In this document: in pieces, positions 28,301-36,559 of the stretch
How positions within the stretch are numbered: the first letter of the stretch is position 1
Layout: the number at the start of each line of letters is the position of its first letter
Assembly (NCBI GenBank): GCA_016705365.1
Contig: JADIYI010000009.1
Coordinates: forward strand, 496,001 to 560,000
DNA: 64,000 nt
DNA from: Gammaproteobacteria bacterium
Lineage (GTDB): Bacteria > Pseudomonadota > Gammaproteobacteria > Pseudomonadales > UBA5518
Reading direction: 5' to 3'
Translations under genes and position numbers: made by a program
The notes under the pieces: generated by a model
Told to the model about the DNA's origin: nothing
Databases searched by the model: none
What the model saw: only the letters and a program-made list of their open reading frames with translations

Positions 28301-28740
28301 AGCAGCGACGGAGCCTCCGGCCAGCCCGATTCGTGCTCTTGCCCGAGGTTGCCGAATTGCCAGTTGGCCTGCCCCTGCGCGTTGCGCTCCAGCAGCACGT
28401 CGAGGCCGGCCAGCTCGATCCGCGGGATCACCGCCGTGTCGCGCAACAACGACAGCAGCTCGAGCTCCAGTACCATGCGCGAGACCCGCAGCATCTCGGG
28501 CTCGCTGCCCCAACCGGAATTGGCGAGCCGCACCGCTCCCGCGTCGATCCGCACGATCGCGCCCAACTCCAGGCGCAGCTCCCCATCGATGGCGAGCCGG
28601 CGGCCAAGCGCAGCGCCAACCGAGGCCTCGAGGCGGCTCTTGAAAAACCCCGGATCGAGCTCCAGCGCAGCCACCAGCGAAACGATCGCCAGCAACGACA
28701 GCATCAGCGCGGCGAGGAGAAATCTGCGTACGATCATCAT
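25336..28740 (-). CDS. AsmA family protein
   Basis: 1134 residues from the ATG at 28740. One N-terminal transmembrane helix (FLLAALMLSLLAIVSLVAAL) is followed by the AsmA N-terminal segment LDPGFFKSRLEASVGAALGR, then a very long run of short beta-strands with recurring LxLxxxGxDLAxL patterns. The C-terminal AsmA domain ends in TLRFTSAGARLPNSKLNL and VKVSGTLAKPELTLD. Proteins of this type are beta-groove bridges that move phospholipids between inner and outer membranes. Monocistronic in appearance: divergent from the hydrolase at 28868 and convergent with the HDOD gene. Confidence 0.88.
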   Translation of the reverse strand: MMIVRRFLLAALMLSLLAIVSLVAALELDPGFFKSRLEASVGAALGRRLAIDGELRLELGAIVRIDAGAVRLANSGWGSEPEMLRVSRMVLELELLSLLRDTAVIPRIELAGLDVLLERNAQGQANWQFGNLGQEHESGWPEAPSLLVKLISMPGARLRYSGPRLSRPLEFRFGTVEQHPGTDGLLVFNASGQANDIPLRFSASVGPLGSLLEGKDIRVALQGQLGELTLDGSGLIDDLGSPGNTRLVLAVSGPDADYLSHHLGIRNLGSGPVRLEASVAPGTGNRGISGKLSGVVGELRLEGSGELVDPVNVEKAVLKLAASGPDLSVMGGLFRLDHLPPESFSLELHMERRRDSLTIDALAVQLKDAQLRVHGSIDGIERLSGSDLGFEAKGADLARLRELLHVPGLAAGPFELNGRLKHSAQGRELLDVTAITALGKLTIDGPLGEAPGFYGSELQFTASGADFAAIGAALKTGGFPGGSFDASGGLRWSEAGLEFESSALQLGGDRLELDGVIGMQPFGEQLDLRVSLQGKDPRLLTDLLGQPSLPAEPYTAGGRLLRARGGPWRLEDGEATIAGARLRLDGQIGSPRALPGIALNFRVEGPDLAGFSGMARRKLPGLRFNAAGELSSTSDAVRVRKLEFSVGDLAIGGSATLGLPLAGSRGEFAISATGNGFDALLPELGWLPLVHQRGQLSARGGWKNDRLSFDLLQLETATDKVSLKGELGFAPELSAMGLQLDAHISDLAAAGRRSGVELPPGLTLPASALRLEARISATPAALDFESFSATFGASDLSGRARISLAPRPVVDIELHADSLDLTPFIPREQQAASPQRKLLIPDFPLPLERLDKLDGRFALHADKLLFAGLEYSAVGFDARLEHGNLAAAPIGFANRNGTFSGQLDIRSAGTVPLVRLAGSGKSLLLDFGGSNPFGLLRYDGEIDLAGEGRSLRELATSLRGTLRFTSAGARLPNSKLNLMYSSFFGQLLQTLNPLMKREPYTDVICAAYALRAEGGVLRTDPALVIRTSALDIMSHGAADLRNESIDLKFRTVAREGLGLSATQLLNPYVKVSGTLAKPELTLDQKGTLISGGTAVATGGLSILASSVWDRFSTLEDPCASVIAEADRRAATAPH

Positions 28741-28867
28741 GGCGCGGGAGTGTAGCCCATGGTGGGCGGACAGGCGTGCTCCAGGTGCCGATACATCGCA
28801 CTGCTCGGTGCGTTCAAGGTACAGTTGGCCCGGGCCATTCATGAACTCATGATCGGAAAATGACACG

Positions 28868-30334
28868 ATGCATCGCTTGCTCGGCTGGATCGTCAATGTG
28901 CTCGTCGCGACCCTGAGCGTGCTGGCGACCATCGTCCTGATATATGCGTTGCAGGCGCGCAGGCTTCCCGATCTGCAGCCTTGGCACACGCAGGCACCGG
29001 CCGGCGAGATGCAGGCAGCGGAGCTTGACGCCGGATTCACGCTGGATCGCTACCTCGGGCGCGAGCAGGATCTGTTCGAGGAAACGCGCACTGGGCTGTT
29101 GCAGTCGATCCCCCTGGAACAGCAGCTGCCCGGCAATCGCTACTGGGCGCAAAGTCCCAACTACCAGTGGCTGTTCCCGCGCGACTGGAACCGCAGCTTC
29201 GAGCTGCGGCCGGCGCGGATCGAGGGCGGCGCGTTGCTGTTGCACGGTCTTACCGATTCGCCTTACAGCATGCGTGCAATCGCCCGCGCGCTGTTCGATC
29301 GCGGCTATTACGTGCTGGCCTTGCGCATGCCCGGCCATGGCACGGTGCCGGCGGCGCTGGCGCAGGTGACCTGGCAGGACTGGATGGCCGCGACCCGCCT
29401 CGGTGCACGGGCAGTACGCAGTCAGATCGGTGCCGACGCGCCGTTGCTGATGGTCGGTTATTCGAACGGCGCGGCACTGAGCGTCAAGCATCAGCTCGAT
29501 GCCCTCGAGGATGCATCACTGCCACGCGCCGACCGTATCGTGCTGATGTCGCCGATGATAGGGATTTCGCCGAGCGCTGCCCTGGCACGGCTCCTCGGCA
29601 GGCTGTCGTTCATTCCCTTTTTCGCCAAGTCGGCCTGGACCGAGGTGCAACCCGAATTCAACCCGTTCAAGTTCAATTCGTTTCCGCTGAACGGCGCGGT
29701 GCAGACCCGCGCGCTGACCGAGGAAATCAGCCGCGGAATCGGTCGCCTCGAAGGCAACGGCGGCCTCGCCCGGATGCCGCCGATCCTGGCATTCCAGTCG
29801 CTGCTCGACTCCACCGTCAGCACCCGCGCGGTCGTGCGCACGCTGTTCGCTCATCTGCCAGCGAATGGCAGCGAGCTGGTGCTGTTCGATTTCAACCGCA
29901 ACGCGGTGTTTGCCACGGCGTTCAAGCGCTCCGACCGCGAATTCCTGCGCACCCTGTTCGACGACGATCCGCGCGCCTACCGCCTGCAAGTCATCACCAA
30001 CAACAGCGAGCACGGCTCCGCTACCGTGCGCAAATCGATTGCCGCCAGATCGCGGGAGATCGTGGAGCACGGCATGGATGTCGGCTATCCGCGCAGCGTG
30101 TATTCGCTGTCGCATATCGCGCTGCCGTTCCCGGTCAGCGATCCGGTCTACGGACTGGAGCCGGATTATACGGAATCGTTCGGTGTGCGCCTGGGAACCC
30201 TGGTGCTGCACGGCGAACACAACGCGCTCGCGGTACCGCTCGAGCAATTGACCCGTCTCGGTTCCAATCCGTTCTACCCATACCTGGAGCAGCGCGTGCT
30301 GCAATGGGCCTCCGCCACCGGTGCCACGCCATGA
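28868..30334 (+). CDS. Membrane-anchored alpha/beta hydrolase
   Basis: 488 residues. The N-terminal helix LIVLATIVLIYAL-like segment (about 8-28) anchors it to the membrane. The catalytic domain shows the oxyanion motif LLLHGLTDSPYSM, the loop RMPGHGTVP and the nucleophile elbow GYSNGA (Ser); a late HGEH should carry the catalytic His. These are serine esterase/lipase-like features, but the acyl or amide substrate is unknown. Its stop overlaps the next ATG (ATGA at 30331), so it is translated together with an FAD amine oxidase, which is unusual company for a lipase. Confidence 0.82.
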   Translation: MHRLLGWIVNVLVATLSVLATIVLIYALQARRLPDLQPWHTQAPAGEMQAAELDAGFTLDRYLGREQDLFEETRTGLLQSIPLEQQLPGNRYWAQSPNYQWLFPRDWNRSFELRPARIEGGALLLHGLTDSPYSMRAIARALFDRGYYVLALRMPGHGTVPAALAQVTWQDWMAATRLGARAVRSQIGADAPLLMVGYSNGAALSVKHQLDALEDASLPRADRIVLMSPMIGISPSAALARLLGRLSFIPFFAKSAWTEVQPEFNPFKFNSFPLNGAVQTRALTEEISRGIGRLEGNGGLARMPPILAFQSLLDSTVSTRAVVRTLFAHLPANGSELVLFDFNRNAVFATAFKRSDREFLRTLFDDDPRAYRLQVITNNSEHGSATVRKSIAARSREIVEHGMDVGYPRSVYSLSHIALPFPVSDPVYGLEPDYTESFGVRLGTLVLHGEHNALAVPLEQLTRLGSNPFYPYLEQRVLQWASATGATP

Positions 30335-31617
30335 ACCAGCCGATTTCCGCGGAACATTGCGCCTCGTATTACGCCGCAACGCGCAACGATACTCGCGTGC
30401 ATCCTCCGCTCGAAGGCAGCGTGCGCGCCGATGTGTGCATCGTCGGCGGCGGTTTCACCGGTGTGGCCAGCGCGCTGGGCCTGGCGGAGCGCGGCTACAG
30501 CGTGGTACTGCTCGAACAGAACCGCATCGGCTGGGGCGCTTCGGGGCGCAACGGCGGGCAGCTGATCGGGGGCATGAGCGGGCAGCCCGGGTTGCTCCGC
30601 CACCACGGTACGGGAGTGGCCGCGATGCTGCGCGAGATCGGCTGGCGCGGCAACGAGATCGTCGAGACACGGATCCGCGATCATGCGATCGACTGCGATT
30701 TCAGGCGCGGCTACCTCGACGTGGCACTGAAGCCGCGCCACATGCGTGACTTCGCCGCCAGCGAGAAAGAGCTGCACTCCCACGCAATCGACCCGCAGGC
30801 ACGCCTGCTCGATGCACGCGAGTTGCGCGCGATGCTCGCCACGGATGCCTATATCGGCGGGCTGCTGATACCGCGCAATGGCCACCTCCACCCGCTCAAT
30901 CTCTGCCTCGGCGAGGCGCGCGCGGCAGTCGCCCTGGGCGCGCGGATTTTCGAGCGGTCCGCGGTCACGGAAATCGTGCGCGGCCCACGCGCACGGGTAA
31001 AAACCGCATGCGGAGAAGTCGCGGCCGATACCGTGCTGCTCGCCGGCAATGCCTACCAGCGGCTGGAACAGCGTCGGCTCGGCGGACTGGTATTCCCCGC
31101 GGGCAGCTACATCATTGCGACCGAACCCCTGGACGAAGCGCAAGCAAACGAACTGAACCCGCACGATCTCGCGGTCTGCGACCCGAACAACGTACTCGAC
31201 TACTTCCGCTTCTCGGCCCAGCGCCACCTGCTGTTCGGCGGGCGCTGCAATTACTCGGGGCGCGAATCGCGCAGTATCCGCGCTGCCATCATGCCCCGCA
31301 TGCGGCGCATATTCCCGCATCTCGCAAGCAAGCGCGTGGCATACGAATGGGGTGGGCGGATCGGGATCGTGGTGAACCGGGTGCCGCTGCTCGGGCGCCT
31401 CGACCGGCAGGTTTTCTACGCCATGGGTTACAGCGGCCACGGGGTGAATTTCAGCCATGTCGCGGCCGAGATCATGAGCGATGCGATCGCCGGAGACATG
31501 GAGCGCATGGATGTGTTTGCCCGCGTGCCACACCGGCGCATTCCCTTCGGCCAGGCCTTCGGCAATCAGCTGGTCGCGCTCGGCATGCTCTATTACCGGC
31601 TGCGCGACCTGCTGTGA
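30331..31617 (+). CDS. FAD-dependent amine/amino-acid oxidoreductase (DadA/PuuB-like)
   Basis: 428 residues of the DAO family. The dinucleotide-binding motif VCIVGGGFTGVASALGLAE is at about 35-53, and GWGASGRNGGQLIGGMSG is typical of gamma-glutamylputrescine oxidase (PuuB)-like enzymes. A second FAD contact is in the C-terminal YSGHGVNFSH. It would oxidise a secondary or primary amine to an imine, with H2O2 or a reduced carrier produced. Coupled to the hydrolase upstream; a PLP decarboxylase follows after 103 bp. No other polyamine (puu) gene is in the window, so the exact amine is open. Confidence 0.82.
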   Translation: MNQPISAEHCASYYAATRNDTRVHPPLEGSVRADVCIVGGGFTGVASALGLAERGYSVVLLEQNRIGWGASGRNGGQLIGGMSGQPGLLRHHGTGVAAMLREIGWRGNEIVETRIRDHAIDCDFRRGYLDVALKPRHMRDFAASEKELHSHAIDPQARLLDARELRAMLATDAYIGGLLIPRNGHLHPLNLCLGEARAAVALGARIFERSAVTEIVRGPRARVKTACGEVAADTVLLAGNAYQRLEQRRLGGLVFPAGSYIIATEPLDEAQANELNPHDLAVCDPNNVLDYFRFSAQRHLLFGGRCNYSGRESRSIRAAIMPRMRRIFPHLASKRVAYEWGGRIGIVVNRVPLLGRLDRQVFYAMGYSGHGVNFSHVAAEIMSDAIAGDMERMDVFARVPHRRIPFGQAFGNQLVALGMLYYRLRDLL

Positions 31618-31720
31618 TCCGGCAGCGCGCGCGCACCATTGCCACCGCCCCTCGATTGCGCCTCGCCACCGACGCATCCGATGCGGCACAATTGCAGGCA
31701 TCAGGCACAGGGGAAAACAG

Positions 31721-33199
31721 GTGACACGGGACGCGGCGGAAACCTCGAACATCGGCGAATCGCTCGCCGCCATTGGCGCGGCGCTCGATGAGTTTGCCCG
31801 CTTCGGTCACGGCGATGCCCAGCCGGCACGGGAGCGCTGGCAACGAATGCTGGAGCAGCCGTTGCCGCGGCACGGCGCAGGCCTCGACACGGTGCTCGCG
31901 GAGCTTTGCGAGCAGCTGATCCCCAACGGCAGCGCGGTCGCGCGCCCGGGCTTCAGCGCCTACATAACCACCGGGCCGACCACCGTAGCCATTGCCGCCG
32001 CCACTGCCGCCATGCTGGCAGCACCCCAGCGCCAGATGCTGCATGCCTTCAATTTCATCGAGGAACTCTCCCTCGACTGGCTGCGCGAATTGCTCGGGCT
32101 GCCGGTGTGCATGAAGGGCATCTACAGTTCCGGCGGATCGGTCGCCAACCTGGTGGCGCTCGGTGGAGCACGGCAGTGGGCGCTGGAGCAGGCGGGCATC
32201 GATCCGGCGGCCGAGGGCATGAGCCGGCGTGCAGTGCTCTACGCCAGCAGCGAGACCCACCATACCGTCAAGCGCGCGGCCGGGGTGCTCGGCATCGGCC
32301 GCAACAACGTCATCAACATTGAAACCGACCGCCAGGGACGCATCGTGCCGCGGGCGCTGCGCGAACGCATCGCGCAGGATCGGGCACGCGACGTACTGGC
32401 GGTCGCCGTGGTCGCGAGCGCCGGTACCACCAACACCGGTGCGATCGATCCGTTATACGAGATCGGCAGCATCGCGGCCGAACACGGCCTGTGGTTTCAT
32501 GTCGATGGCGCCTATGGCCTGTTCGGTATTCTCGATCAGCGCAAGGCGCCGCTGTACCGGGGGATCGAGCTGGCGGATTCGGCGATCGTCGACCCGCACA
32601 AGTGGATGGGCGCTCCGGTCGGCGTTGCGGCAAGCTTCGTGCGTGACCGCGAACTGCTGTTGCGCGCCTTCACCCAGGAGCCCGCCGCCTATCTCGAGGG
32701 CTCGGTGCACAACGAGGACGCAGTGCACTCGATGGACAGTCTCGGGATTCCCTATGCGGATTTCGGCATCGAACTGTCGGCGGCCCCGCGCGGCGTGGTC
32801 GTGTGGGCGATGCTTCGGGAAATCGGTGCCGCCGGCATGCGCGAGCGCGTCGTTCGCCACAACGACATGGCCAGCCACGTCGCCGAGCGCGCGCGCGCCG
32901 ATCCGCGTCTGGAGCTGCTGCTGGAGCCTACCCTCTCGGTGTGCTGCTTTCGCTTCAGGGCGCCGGGAATCGGGGATCTCGATGCGTTCAACCGTCGCAT
33001 CCATCGCCGTCTGCTGCAGGGTAACGAGCACTTGCCGAGCACCACCATGGTCAACGGCTGTCTCGCGATACGCCCCTGCTTCATCGGTGCACGTACCACC
33101 GCCCGTTACGCCGACGAACTGGTGGATGCGGTTCTGGACATCGGCCAGCGGCTGCTTGCCGCCGACGGCTCCGGCACAGCAATCGCGCTGCCGGTTTGA
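31721..33199 (+). CDS. PLP-dependent group II decarboxylase-like protein
   Basis: 492 residues starting at GTG 31721, with AGGGGAAAA as ribosome binding site. The fold type I core is complete: His181 (SSETHHTV) stacks on PLP, Asp262 (FHVDGAYG) binds the pyridine N, and Lys294 (DPHKWMGAP) is the Schiff-base lysine. Family members decarboxylate aromatic amino acids, glutamate, diaminobutyrate or cysteine sulfinate. The residues that set substrate are not diagnostic by eye. The gene may supply the amine used by the oxidase just upstream, an inference from order only. Confidence 0.85.
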   Translation: MTRDAAETSNIGESLAAIGAALDEFARFGHGDAQPARERWQRMLEQPLPRHGAGLDTVLAELCEQLIPNGSAVARPGFSAYITTGPTTVAIAAATAAMLAAPQRQMLHAFNFIEELSLDWLRELLGLPVCMKGIYSSGGSVANLVALGGARQWALEQAGIDPAAEGMSRRAVLYASSETHHTVKRAAGVLGIGRNNVINIETDRQGRIVPRALRERIAQDRARDVLAVAVVASAGTTNTGAIDPLYEIGSIAAEHGLWFHVDGAYGLFGILDQRKAPLYRGIELADSAIVDPHKWMGAPVGVAASFVRDRELLLRAFTQEPAAYLEGSVHNEDAVHSMDSLGIPYADFGIELSAAPRGVVVWAMLREIGAAGMRERVVRHNDMASHVAERARADPRLELLLEPTLSVCCFRFRAPGIGDLDAFNRRIHRRLLQGNEHLPSTTMVNGCLAIRPCFIGARTTARYADELVDAVLDIGQRLLAADGSGTAIALPV

Positions 33200-33309
33200 A
33201 GACGCGCAGTCGACCCGCCTGTTGCCCGGAATCAGAGCCCCGCGCAACAATGCACGCCCTGCAGAATCACATTGTCTGAACAGCGCCTGTGCGCGCCGGG
33301 AGATTGAAC

Positions 33310-33801
33310 ATGGATATCACGATGAACGAACTTGGCGACAAGGCCGCGATCCGCGATGTGCTGTCACGTTATTGCCGCGGCCTCGACCGCATGGACAAGG
33401 ACATGGCCCGTGCGGTGTTCGCGCCGCAGGCCAGCGCGAATTATTACGGAATTTACACGGGCACCGGCCACGGCTTCATCGACTGGGTGTGGGAAGCGCA
33501 TCGCGGCATGGAGACGCATTCGCACCAGATCACCAATGTGCTGATCGAGCTCGACGGCGACAGCGCGGTCAGCGAGGCTTATATTACCGTGGTGCTGCAG
33601 CAGCAGCGCGAGACCGGAGCGGTGGAAATCCAGGTGCGCAGCCGCTACCTCGATCGCTGGTCGAAACGCGCCGGCTGCTGGCTGATCGTCGAACGCGAGC
33701 ACGTGATCGACGCCCAATCGGAAGTGCCGCTGCAGGCCATCGTCAAATCAGCCGAGTCGCGGCGCGACCGCGATGACGCCTCATACAGGTTTTTTTCCTG
33801 A
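33310..33801 (+). CDS. NTF2-like (SnoaL-type) protein
   Basis: 163 residues from the ATG at 33310. The first helix AIRDVLSRYCRGLDRMDKDM, with its RYCRGLDR motif, and the closing strands WLIVEREHVID are typical of SnoaL_4/NTF2-like proteins found beside ring-hydroxylating or steroid-degrading enzymes. In these, Tyr/Asp pairs near RYCRGLDRMD can do acid-base chemistry. Expression from its own promoter or from the decarboxylase 110 bp upstream cannot be decided. Role unassigned. Confidence 0.75.
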   Translation: MDITMNELGDKAAIRDVLSRYCRGLDRMDKDMARAVFAPQASANYYGIYTGTGHGFIDWVWEAHRGMETHSHQITNVLIELDGDSAVSEAYITVVLQQQRETGAVEIQVRSRYLDRWSKRAGCWLIVEREHVIDAQSEVPLQAIVKSAESRRDRDDASYRFFS

Positions 33802-33989
33802 ATCGGGCATAAGTTAAGCCTCTGGCAACCGCCCGCTCTGGCTACCGCAATACAGTTCCGCGACATTCCCAGGACTGGTCGAGCCCGTCGTCTGCGGAGT
33901 AATGAAGGCGCGCAATCATGCCTGGACGGCGGCAGCCGGTTACACAATGATGACGCGTTCCACAACGAACCGATCAGGACTGCTGAACG

Positions 33990-34979
33990 ATGGCCTATGT
34001 TTTTGTGAAGTACGAATGCCGGACGCCAGCCGCCACCACCTCGGTGTCGCTGGCGCAGATGTACGACACCACGCTGGAGCAGATTGCGTGGATCGATTCG
34101 CTCGGGCTGCCACTCACGATCAACTTCTGTGAACATCACGGCGTCGACGACAATTACCTTCCGAGCCCGATGGTGCTGGCGGCCGCCGCCGCACGCCTCA
34201 CCAGGCACGTACGGCTGCAGGTGAACGTGCTGCTGCCCTATCTGGACCCGCTGCGCGTGGCCGAGGACGTGGCGGTGCTCGATCACCTGAGCCACGGTCG
34301 CGCCGAGGTACTGCTGCTGGGCGGCTACGTCAGCTCGGAGCTCGCCATGTTCGGCGTGGATCCAAAGCGGCGCGGCCTGCTGATGGACGAGGGCGTGCGG
34401 GCACTGAAGGAGGCGTGGACCGGTGAGTCATTCACCTACCGCGGCCGCCCGGCGCGCATCTTCCCGCGCCCGCTGCAACGGCCGCATCCGCCGATCTTCA
34501 TGGGCGGCAGTGCGGCGCCCGCCGCGCGCCGTGCGGCCCGTGACGGCGATGCTTTCATCGGCGGCATGCCGCACCTGAACGAGATTTATGTCAGCGAGTG
34601 TCAGGCGCTCGGCAGGCAGCCGCGCTACTCGGGCGAGCTGCCGATGGGATTCCTGTACGTGTCGGAAGACCCGGAGCGAGACTGGGCGCGCATCGCTCCG
34701 TTCTGCCTCTACGAAACCAACTGCTACGCGCGCTGGCAGCAGAGCTCCACACTCGACATGCTGTTCAGCTCCGCAATGGATGCGGATGAATTGAAAAAGA
34801 ACGGAACCTACCAGGTCATGCGGCCGGAGGACGCGCTGGCGCGCGCCTCGCGGATGGCGCCGAACGACATCATCACTCTGCACCCGCTGGTGGGCGGGCT
34901 CGACGCGGACATCAGCTGGGCAACACTGCGGAATTTCTTCGGGAAGGTCGCACCGCAACTGAGCATCAACCCTCTTTGA
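33990..34979 (+). CDS. LLM class flavin-dependent oxidoreductase
   Basis: 329 residues of the bacterial luciferase-like monooxygenase family: LTRHVRLQVNVLLPYLDPLRVAEDVAVLDHLSHGR is cut here to its key parts, HVRLQVNVLLPYLDP and VAVLDHLSHGR. PPIFMGGSA and the C-terminal PNDIITLHPLVGG also fit. These enzymes use FMNH2 or F420 to oxidise or reduce organic substrates. The gene begins 188 bp after the NTF2-like gene; that leader holds no evident gene. The start ATG lacks a strong ribosome binding site. Confidence 0.85.
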   Translation: MAYVFVKYECRTPAATTSVSLAQMYDTTLEQIAWIDSLGLPLTINFCEHHGVDDNYLPSPMVLAAAAARLTRHVRLQVNVLLPYLDPLRVAEDVAVLDHLSHGRAEVLLLGGYVSSELAMFGVDPKRRGLLMDEGVRALKEAWTGESFTYRGRPARIFPRPLQRPHPPIFMGGSAAPAARRAARDGDAFIGGMPHLNEIYVSECQALGRQPRYSGELPMGFLYVSEDPERDWARIAPFCLYETNCYARWQQSSTLDMLFSSAMDADELKKNGTYQVMRPEDALARASRMAPNDIITLHPLVGGLDADISWATLRNFFGKVAPQLSINPL

Positions 34980-35079
34980 CGGTGAAGACCAGGCTGCGAT
35001 GCTGTTCGCCGTGCACTGCCTTTGGCATACTGCCTGCGCTGTGACGCGAGCACGCGCCATCGAAGACGAGATTAATGCC

Positions 35080-36483
35080 ATGCATCGTCTGTCGGGTCAG
35101 GACGCCTACTTTCTCTACCAGGAAACGCCCTCGGCGTTGATGCACACGCTGAAGATCCTGGTATGCCGGTCGCCCGCCTCCAGCGATCCGGGAGAGGACT
35201 TCCGCGCCCTGGTGCAACGCTCGATGAGTGTGTTGCCGTTGTTCCAGTACCGCGTGATACCGGTGCCGTTCGGTCTGCATCACCCGGTCGTCATCAACGA
35301 CGGCGGTTTCGATTTCGATATGCACCTGCATCGCATCGTGGTACCGGCACCGGGTGGGCGCGAGCAGCTGGGTCAGGTGATCGGCGAAATCGCGGCCGGA
35401 GCGCTCGATCGCTCGCGACCGTTGTGGGAAATCTGGGTGGTCGAGGGGCTGGAAGGTGGACGCATTGCCTACATCAACAAGATCCATCACCTGCTCGCCG
35501 ACGGAGTGGCCTCGGTCAATTACCTGGCACACGTGCTGTACCGCGATCCCGCCGCGCTCGCCACTCTCGAGATACCGCATTTCACCCGCGAGGAGGAACC
35601 TTCCGCGACACGCCTGGTGGCGGATGCATTGCGTGACCTGTTGCGCGATTTCGCGCATTTTCCCACGCTGCTGCGCGACAGCGCGCGGCGGCGCAAGCTG
35701 ATCGAGGCGCGCAACCGCTCCGCAAGCGTGGTGCCGGCCGCACCCTACTCGAAGGAAATACCCAAGCTGCGCTTCAATCGGGCGCTGTCGAACCTGCGCA
35801 ACTACGCCACCGCGCAGTTCGCGCTGGATGATTTCAGAAAAATACGCGAACGCCTCGGCGGTACCATCAACGACGTCGCGCTCGGCATGATCGCCGGTGC
35901 GATGCGCCGCTACCTGCTGGCCCACGACGATCTCCCGGCGCTACCACTGGTGTGCGCGATCCCGGTCAGTGCCGATCGGGAAGCCGCTGCTGCCCGTATT
36001 TCGGGTAACAACCTGGCGTATTTTCACGTGCGTCTGCGCACCGATATCGCGGATAGCCGCGCACGCTACGAGGCCACCCGCGCCGAGACTGCCGCGGCCA
36101 AGGAGGTGCTCGAATTGCTTGGACGCGAAGCGGCACGCGAGTGGATGCAATATATCCCGCCGCTGATATTCTCGCGCAGGCGCCAGCGCGACTATCGCGT
36201 GCATGCGGCCGACCGCATGGATTTTCCGCTCTCGGGCAACCTGATCGTCTCGAACGTACCGGGCCCCCGCGAAACCCGCTTTACCGCGCGCGGCGATGTC
36301 TGCGAAGCGCTGTATTCCGCCGGGCCGCTCACCGAAGGCACCGGTCTCAACCTGACGTTCTGGAGTTACGCCGGGCAAATGAATCTCGGCGCGATCGCGT
36401 GCAAGAAAGCCCTGCCCGATCTGCGCCGACTGATAGATGATATGCACGCGGAGTTCGCCGCGTTGCTGGAGGACTCGGGGTAA
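35080..36483 (+). CDS. Wax ester synthase/diacylglycerol acyltransferase (WS/DGAT)
   Basis: 467 residues from ATG 35080; the frame opens further upstream but homology begins at MHRLSGQDAYFLYQE. The catalytic HHxxxDG is HHLLADG at 136-142, and the conserved NVPGPRE element is in LIVSNVPGPRE in the C-terminal half. The enzyme joins fatty acyl-CoA with a fatty alcohol or diacylglycerol to make storage wax or triacylglycerol at the membrane. Its TAA stop is the first bases of the long inverted repeat before putA, which can therefore act in its 3' end. Confidence 0.9.
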   Translation: MHRLSGQDAYFLYQETPSALMHTLKILVCRSPASSDPGEDFRALVQRSMSVLPLFQYRVIPVPFGLHHPVVINDGGFDFDMHLHRIVVPAPGGREQLGQVIGEIAAGALDRSRPLWEIWVVEGLEGGRIAYINKIHHLLADGVASVNYLAHVLYRDPAALATLEIPHFTREEEPSATRLVADALRDLLRDFAHFPTLLRDSARRRKLIEARNRSASVVPAAPYSKEIPKLRFNRALSNLRNYATAQFALDDFRKIRERLGGTINDVALGMIAGAMRRYLLAHDDLPALPLVCAIPVSADREAAAARISGNNLAYFHVRLRTDIADSRARYEATRAETAAAKEVLELLGREAAREWMQYIPPLIFSRRRQRDYRVHAADRMDFPLSGNLIVSNVPGPRETRFTARGDVCEALYSAGPLTEGTGLNLTFWSYAGQMNLGAIACKKALPDLRRLIDDMHAEFAALLEDSG

Positions 36484-36537
36484 TTCGAGACAGTCAACTT
36501 TTTAGCGAGCAGCCAAAGAGTTTACTGTCTCGAATTA
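36481..36537. repeat. 23-bp near-perfect inverted repeat between WS/DGAT and putA
   Basis: Left arm 36481-36503 begins TAATTCGAGACAGT and the right arm 36515-36537 ends ACTGTCTCGAATTA; the two 23-base arms differ at two positions, one of which would be a G-U pair in RNA. The loop is 11 bases. The first 14 bases of each arm are perfect complements. It overlaps the WS/DGAT stop codon and ends 22 bp before putA. It could be a terminator, a binding site or a miniature repeat element. Confidence 0.8.
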
Positions 36538-36559
36538 CCGTCATGATTTGCGGTCGTGA

